Assembly (NCBI RefSeq): GCF_001280005.1
Contig: NZ_LGDW01000014.1
Span: forward strand, 1-26,402
Direction: 5' to 3'
Source: Streptomyces sp. NRRL WC-3618
GTDB taxonomy: Bacteria; Actinomycetota; Actinomycetes; Streptomycetales; Streptomycetaceae
Length of the DNA: 26,402 nucleotides
The number at the start of each line of letters is the position of its first letter. Positions within the stretch are counted from its first letter, which is position 1. The notes under the pieces are model-generated. The model saw nothing but the letters and a program-made list of their open reading frames with translations. It made no database searches and was not told where the DNA came from. Below are positions 22,832 to 26,402 of the stretch, in pieces. The position numbers were made by a program, and so were the translations under genes.

Positions 22832-23374
22832 GTGCAATGGACGAAGCAGAACGAACAAACCGTGTATGAAAACCGCTGGTTCAGGGTCAATCTCGCAGAT
22901 GTCGAGCTGCCCGACGGGCGGCACCTCGACCACTTCTTAATACGGCTGAGGCCTGTCGCCGTGGCGACAGTGGTCAACGAGGCCAACGAGGTACTCCTGC
23001 TCTGGCGGCACCGTTTCATCACCGACAGCTGGGGGTGGGAACTCGCGGCCGGGGTCGTGGAGGACGGCGAGGACATCGCCTTCGCGGCCGCCAGGGAACT
23101 GGAGGAGGAGACGGGCTGGCGACCGGGACCTCTGCGGCATCTCATGAGCGTCGAGCCGTCCAACGGGCTCACCGACGCCCGGCACCACATCTACTGGGCC
23201 GAGGAGGGCGAGTACATCGGGCACCCCGTGGACGACTTCGAGTCGGACCGACGGGAGTGGATCCCCCTCAAGCTCGTCCCCGACATGGTCGCCCGCGGGG
23301 AGGTCCCGGCCGCCAACATGGCGGCCGCGCTACTGCTGTTGCACCATCTCAGGCTCGGCGAGGACAGGCCCTGA
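22832..23374 (+). CDS. Nudix hydrolase (ADP-ribose pyrophosphatase-like)
   Basis: 180 aa from GTG at 22832, with GGAAGGTGG upstream. An in-frame codon further upstream (22766) reads through the SD. The complete Nudix box G-x5-E-x7-REL-x-EE-x-G lies at residues 74-95 (GVVEDGEDIAFAAARELEEETG). The preceding RPVAVATVVNEANEVLLLWRHRFITDSWGWELAAG resembles NudF-type ADP-ribose or nucleotide-sugar pyrophosphatases. It would cleave a nucleoside diphosphate linked to another moiety, using Mg2+. The substrate is not determinable. It ends in a hairpin shared with the convergent small gene. Confidence 0.9.
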   Translation: MQWTKQNEQTVYENRWFRVNLADVELPDGRHLDHFLIRLRPVAVATVVNEANEVLLLWRHRFITDSWGWELAAGVVEDGEDIAFAAARELEEETGWRPGPLRHLMSVEPSNGLTDARHHIYWAEEGEYIGHPVDDFESDRREWIPLKLVPDMVARGEVPAANMAAALLLLHHLRLGEDRP

Positions 23375-23382
23375 GGCCTGTC
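23363..23382. terminator. bidirectional hairpin overlapping the Nudix stop codon
   Basis: GACAGGCC (23363-23370) and GGCCTGTC (23375-23382) form a perfect 8-bp stem with loop CTGA, which contains the TGA stop (23372-23374). It sits in the 9-bp gap between convergent genes, so it can serve either direction. There is no T tract. Confidence 0.55.
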
Positions 23383-23383
23383 G

Positions 23384-23641
23384 TCAGCGCCCGAGGACCT
23401 GCCAGACCGTCACGACAAGTGCTCCAAGGGCCGTGAGGGCCGCGACAGCCGGCAGGGGCCAGCGGCCGTGTTCGAGGTGGACGACGCGTGAGCTCAGGTC
23501 GTCGACTTCCTTGTCCGTCTCCTTCGTACGGTGACTGAGCAGGGCCAGCCCTCCTTCGACGCGTGCGTACGCGACGTCGAGCCGGCGGCGTAACTCTGCG
23601 AGTTCTCCATGAGCGGTGGGATGCTCGGGATCGGCGGTCAC
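23384..23641 (-). CDS. small tail-anchored coiled-coil membrane protein, unknown function
   Basis: 85 aa from GTG at 23641, with AAGGAG seven bases upstream. The longer in-frame alternative lacks an SD. The N-terminal 55 residues are a charged helix with heptad-like spacing (ELAELRRRLDVAYARVEGGLALLSHRTKETDKEVDDLSSRVVHLE). A single C-terminal transmembrane helix follows (WPLPAVAALTALGALVVTVWQVLG), ending directly at the membrane edge. This is a tail-anchored layout with the coiled coil in the cytoplasm. The family is not recognised. Co-directional with the 3-hydroxybutyryl-CoA dehydrogenase gene, but 193 bp and a hairpin separate them. Confidence 0.7.
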   Translation of the reverse strand: MTADPEHPTAHGELAELRRRLDVAYARVEGGLALLSHRTKETDKEVDDLSSRVVHLEHGRWPLPAVAALTALGALVVTVWQVLGR

Positions 23642-23770
23642 TTGTCCGCTCCTTTCCGTAGTCGTCACATCCCTTGTCTGCGCATGAAGAGTCAACTCGC
23701 CTGGTGGGCGCGCGGGGAGAGTGTGCGGGCGGCATATGCGTGTCCGGCGCGCACACGGTGTGTGAAAGCC

Positions 23771-23804
23771 GCGGGCCCGGCGCTCCGAAGAGTGCCGGGC
23801 CCGC
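23771..23804 (-). terminator. stem-loop downstream of 3-hydroxybutyryl-CoA dehydrogenase gene
   Basis: GCGGGCCCGGC (23771-23781) pairs with GCCGGGCCCGC (23794-23804), with inner CTC/GAG pairing around CGAA. On the minus strand it is followed by GGCTTTC, a weak T run. It lies 30 bp after the gene's stop. Confidence 0.65.
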
Positions 23805-23834
23805 GACCCACCCCAGCATGACGCTGGGTGATAT

Positions 23835-24710
23835 CTACGCGTAGGGGTAGAAGCCCGAGCCCGACTTCCGGCCCAGTCGTCCCGCGTCGACCATGCGCTG
23901 GAGCAGTGGGGGAGCGGCGTACAGCGGCTCCTTGTACTCCTCGTACATGCTGAACGCGACCGAGGCGACCGTGTCCAGGCCGATCAGGTCGGACAGCTTC
24001 AGCGGGCCCATGGGGTGGGCGCAGCCCATCTCCATACCGTTGTCGATGTCCTCGCGGCTGGCCATGCCCGACTCGAACATCCGGATCGCGGAGAGCAGGT
24101 ACGGGATCAGCAGGGCGTTCACCACGAACCCCGAGCGGTCCTGGGCGCGGATCGCGTGCTTGCCGAGGGCCTTCTCGGCGAACAGCTGGGCGCGCGCGAG
24201 GGTGCCCTCGGAGGTGGTGAGCGCCGGGATCAGTTCCACGAGACTCTGCACCGGGGCCGGGTTGAAGAAGTGGATGCCGATGACCTGGTCGGGCCGCGAG
24301 GTGGCAACCGCCAGCTTCACCAGGGGAATCGAGGAGGTGTTGGAGGCGAGGATCGCGTCAGGGCGGGTCACCACCTGGTCGAGCACCTGGAAGATCTCCG
24401 TCTTCACCTGCTCGTTCTCCACGACGGCCTCGATCACCAGATCGCGGTCCGCGAACTCGCCGAGGTCGGTGGTGAAGCTGAGCCGCGCCAGCGTCTCGTC
24501 CCGCTCCTCCTCGGTGATCTTGCCGCGCTCGGCCGCCTTCGAGAGGGAGTTGAACAGCCGGGTACGGCCGAACTCCAGGGCTTCGCCAGTGGTTTCGGCG
24601 ACCTTCACGTCCAGGCCGGAGCGGGCGCACACCTCGGCGATGCCCGCTCCCATCTGGCCGCAGCCCACAACTCCGACGCGCGAGATCTCTCCCGCTGGGC
24701 TGTCCGTCAC
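23835..24710 (-). CDS. 3-hydroxybutyryl-CoA dehydrogenase
   Basis: 291 aa from GTG at 24710. An ATG two bases upstream would hit a stop at once. An AAAGGGA-type SD precedes the GTG. The Rossmann signature VGVVGCGQMGAGIAEVCARSG (GxGxxG at 16-21) binds NAD(P). ASNTSSIPL and the catalytic H147 in GIHFFNPAPV, with DRSGFVVNALLIPYLLSAIRMFESGMASREDIDNGMEMGCAHPMGPLKLSDLIGLDT, form the helical C-terminal domain. It interconverts acetoacetyl-CoA and 3-hydroxybutyryl-CoA (butyrate, PHB or fatty-acid metabolism, PaaH/FadB2-like). No other beta-oxidation genes lie nearby. It is divergent from the GHL10 hydrolase. Confidence 0.95.
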   Translation of the reverse strand: MTDSPAGEISRVGVVGCGQMGAGIAEVCARSGLDVKVAETTGEALEFGRTRLFNSLSKAAERGKITEEERDETLARLSFTTDLGEFADRDLVIEAVVENEQVKTEIFQVLDQVVTRPDAILASNTSSIPLVKLAVATSRPDQVIGIHFFNPAPVQSLVELIPALTTSEGTLARAQLFAEKALGKHAIRAQDRSGFVVNALLIPYLLSAIRMFESGMASREDIDNGMEMGCAHPMGPLKLSDLIGLDTVASVAFSMYEEYKEPLYAAPPLLQRMVDAGRLGRKSGSGFYPYA

Positions 24711-24740
24711 ATCGTCCCTTTCAAAAGATCCTCATGCGCA

Positions 24741-24873
24741 GGCCGTACGGCCCGCGCGGGCCCACCGTCGTCCGGGGTCTTCCGTCCGTCCGGGGTCCGC
24801 GCCGAACCTGCACGTTACCTTCGGCGCCTCCTGCCCGATTGTCCGGGCCTCACATGGGAGTCTGGCCCCGGAC
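24741..24873. promoter_or_regulatory. palindromes and GTCCGGG repeats in the divergent promoter region
   Basis: Contains the perfect palindrome GGCCGTACGGCC (24741-24752), GGCCCGCGCGGGCC overlapping it (24749-24762), a 10-bp direct repeat GTCCGGGGTC (24770-24779 and 24788-24797, 18 bp apart), GTCCGGG again at 24841 and an inverted GGCCCCGGAC at 24864-24873. The 216-bp divergent gap is rich in such dyads. Regulator unknown. Confidence 0.45.
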
Positions 24874-24926
24874 GGGTGACCACGGTTTGTGATGTGGCCG
24901 ACACAGCGCACAGCGGAGGTACGGGA

Positions 24927-26222
24927 ATGAGTGGGAAGGTGCGGCACGCGCGCATGTCACGGCGGGTGTTCGCGGTGACCGCCCTGTCGACGCTCGTGGC
25001 GGGCGGGGCGGTGGCCGGAGCGGCTCTCGCCGGCGCGGAACCGAGCCGACGGAACGGGGCGGACGGCAAGGGCGGGCGGGCGACCCGCGAACTGCGGGGC
25101 ATGTGGCTGGCGACGGTCACCAACCGGGACTGGCCGTCCACGCCGGGGCTGAGCGTCACCCAGCAGCGCGCCGAGCTGATCGCCCACCTCGACACGGCGG
25201 TGAGCCGTCGCCTCAACGCGGTGTTCCTCCAGGTCCGCCCTGCCGCCGACGCCCTGTGGCCGTCACCGTACGAGCCCTGGTCGCAGGTACTCACCGGAAC
25301 CCAGGGCAAGGACCCCGGCTGGGATCCGCTGGGCACGGCGGTCGCGGAGGCGCACGCGCGCGGTCTCGAACTGCACGCCTGGTTCAACCCGTACCGCGTC
25401 GCCAACAACACCGACCCCAGCAAGCTCGTCGCCTCCCACCCGGCCCGCAGGCATCCGGACTGGGTGGTGCCGTACGGCGGCAAGCTGTACTACAACCCGG
25501 GTCTGCCGGAGGTCCGCGGCTTCGTCCAGGACGCGATGCTCGACGCGGTGGCGAAGTACGACATCGACGGCGTCCACTGGGATGACTACTTCTACCCCTA
25601 CCCGGTCGCCGGCCAGACCTTCGACGACGACGCCGAGTACGCGCAGTACGGCGGCGACTTCCCCGACCGGGCCTCCTGGCGGCGCGACAACATCGACAGG
25701 CTGGTGTCGGAGACCGCCGCCCGCATCAAGGCCGTACGCCCCGGCGCCGACTTCGGGATCAGCCCCTTCGGAGTGTGGCGCAACGCGGCCAACGACCCGC
25801 TCGGCTCGGACACGCGGGCGGGTGTGCAGACGTACGACGACCTGTACGCGGACACCCGGAAATGGGTGCGGGAGAACTGGATCGACTACATCTGCCCGCA
25901 GCTGTATTGGTCGGCACACCCGCTTGACCAGCAGGTTCCTGCCAACTATGCCGTCCTTCTGCCCTGGTGGGCGGAAGTCGCGAAGGGGTCTGGGACACGG
26001 CTCTACATCGGGGAGTCTCTCTACAAGGCGGGTGACCCGGCGCAGCCTGCGGAGTGGCAGGACCCGGCGGAGCTGTCCCGGCATCTGACTCTGGCCAAGG
26101 AGTACCTGGAGGTGCGGGGGCATGTGTTCTTCGCTGCCAAGGAGGTGAAGGCGGACAGGATCGGGGCGATGGCCCGGGTGGTTGCCGACCACTATCAGGG
26201 GTCGGCGAGGACTCCCCGGTGA
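24927..26222 (+). CDS. Tat-exported glycoside hydrolase-like protein (GHL10/DUF187 family)
   Basis: 431 aa. ATG at 24927 follows GGAGGT (24915-24920). An inner ATG at 24954 is possible. The N-terminus MSRRVFAVTALSTLVAGGAVAGAALAGA contains the twin-arginine motif SRRVF and a hydrophobic stretch, so export by Tat is likely. The mature domain begins RELRGMWLATVTNRDWPSTPGLSVTQQRAELIAHLDTAVSRRLNAVFLQVRPAADALWPS, followed by WFNPYR, IDGVHWDDYFYPYP, GISPFGVWRN and IDYICPQLYW, all landmarks of the GHL10 (alpha/beta barrel) family. Asp residues in VHWDDYF are the likely catalytic acids. The substrate (probably extracellular polysaccharide or cell wall) is unknown. It ends 180 bp before the window end. 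Confidence 0.93.
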   Translation: MSGKVRHARMSRRVFAVTALSTLVAGGAVAGAALAGAEPSRRNGADGKGGRATRELRGMWLATVTNRDWPSTPGLSVTQQRAELIAHLDTAVSRRLNAVFLQVRPAADALWPSPYEPWSQVLTGTQGKDPGWDPLGTAVAEAHARGLELHAWFNPYRVANNTDPSKLVASHPARRHPDWVVPYGGKLYYNPGLPEVRGFVQDAMLDAVAKYDIDGVHWDDYFYPYPVAGQTFDDDAEYAQYGGDFPDRASWRRDNIDRLVSETAARIKAVRPGADFGISPFGVWRNAANDPLGSDTRAGVQTYDDLYADTRKWVRENWIDYICPQLYWSAHPLDQQVPANYAVLLPWWAEVAKGSGTRLYIGESLYKAGDPAQPAEWQDPAELSRHLTLAKEYLEVRGHVFFAAKEVKADRIGAMARVVADHYQGSARTPR

Positions 26223-26402
26223 TCGAGGGTCCGGCCGTGTACAGGGCGGTCATGTGAGGTCTTGAGTCGGCATCCTGAATCGGAACGGTCTCGGATACTG
26301 GGCGTGCTGTTCCCGGACCGCCGGGCTGCCCGGGATGAGCGGCGGCCTTCCCGTTCCTGCACACCGCTGCCGCGTAGAGGTGCTGGCGGTGACCCGATCA
26401 AG
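26223..26402. other. unassigned 180-bp right end
   Basis: No supported gene, RNA or strong terminator. A weak stem CCCGG/CCGGG (about 26314-26326) is the only structure I see. Confidence 0.4.

Noticed and set aside
26195..26401. Leftward open frame of 68 codons at the right edge
   Set aside because: No SD, overlaps the end of the GHL10 gene, and no recognisable sequence.

Overview
The window is a high-GC actinobacterial chromosome segment, almost certainly Streptomyces. Third codon positions are overwhelmingly G or C, GTG and TTG starts are frequent, and a short intergenic repeat that I know from Streptomyces genomes (core TCGCGCAGTTCC...GCGCCCCT) occurs four times. The gene order (DUF1844, infC-rpmI-rplT, SpoU methyltransferase, histidine kinase, pheS-pheT) matches, from memory and unchecked, the S. 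coelicolor region around SCO1594-SCO1615. I see no insertion sequences, phage genes, CRISPR arrays, tRNAs or rRNAs, so this is core chromosome.

Region 1 (1-5160) looks like a gamma-glutamylation pathway for an amine. It holds a leftward PuuD-like class I amidotransferase (cut by the window edge), a leftward GntR/FadR-type regulator, and a divergent rightward operon of a GlnA4-like glutamine synthetase homologue, an aldehyde dehydrogenase and a short-chain dehydrogenase. The genes fit the route amine + glutamate -> gamma-glutamyl-amide -> oxidation of alcohol to aldehyde to acid -> hydrolytic release of glutamate, as described for ethanolamine in S. coelicolor. A shared element, CAATGG-N9-ATACCTT, sits both in the divergent promoter region and ahead of the hydrolase, and is a candidate operator for the GntR protein.

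Region 2 (5161-11602) encodes envelope and poorly characterised proteins. A Pro-rich, internally repetitive, single-pass membrane protein overlaps by 4 nt a mycosin-type subtilase, with no other type VII secretion genes in view. These are followed by a class A beta-lactamase-fold serine hydrolase (leftward), an SseB-family protein with a 110-aa protein of unknown role, and a DUF1844 protein (leftward).

Region 3 (11603-19910) is translation machinery. infC has a structured leader containing an intrinsic terminator (attenuator) and appears to start at a rare ATC codon. rpmI and rplT follow, each preceded by a strong stem-loop, and the operon ends in a textbook terminator and a cluster of Streptomyces repeats. 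Next come a SpoU/TrmH RNA methyltransferase, an orphan soluble PAS histidine kinase, and pheS-pheT overlapping by 1 nt.

Region 4 (19911-26402) holds a membrane PP2C/SpoIIE-type phosphatase, a large HTH-plus-TPR-like regulator, a Nudix hydrolase, a small tail-anchored protein, a 3-hydroxybutyryl-CoA dehydrogenase (leftward) and a Tat-exported GHL10 (DUF187-like) glycoside hydrolase. The last 180 bases contain nothing I can assign.
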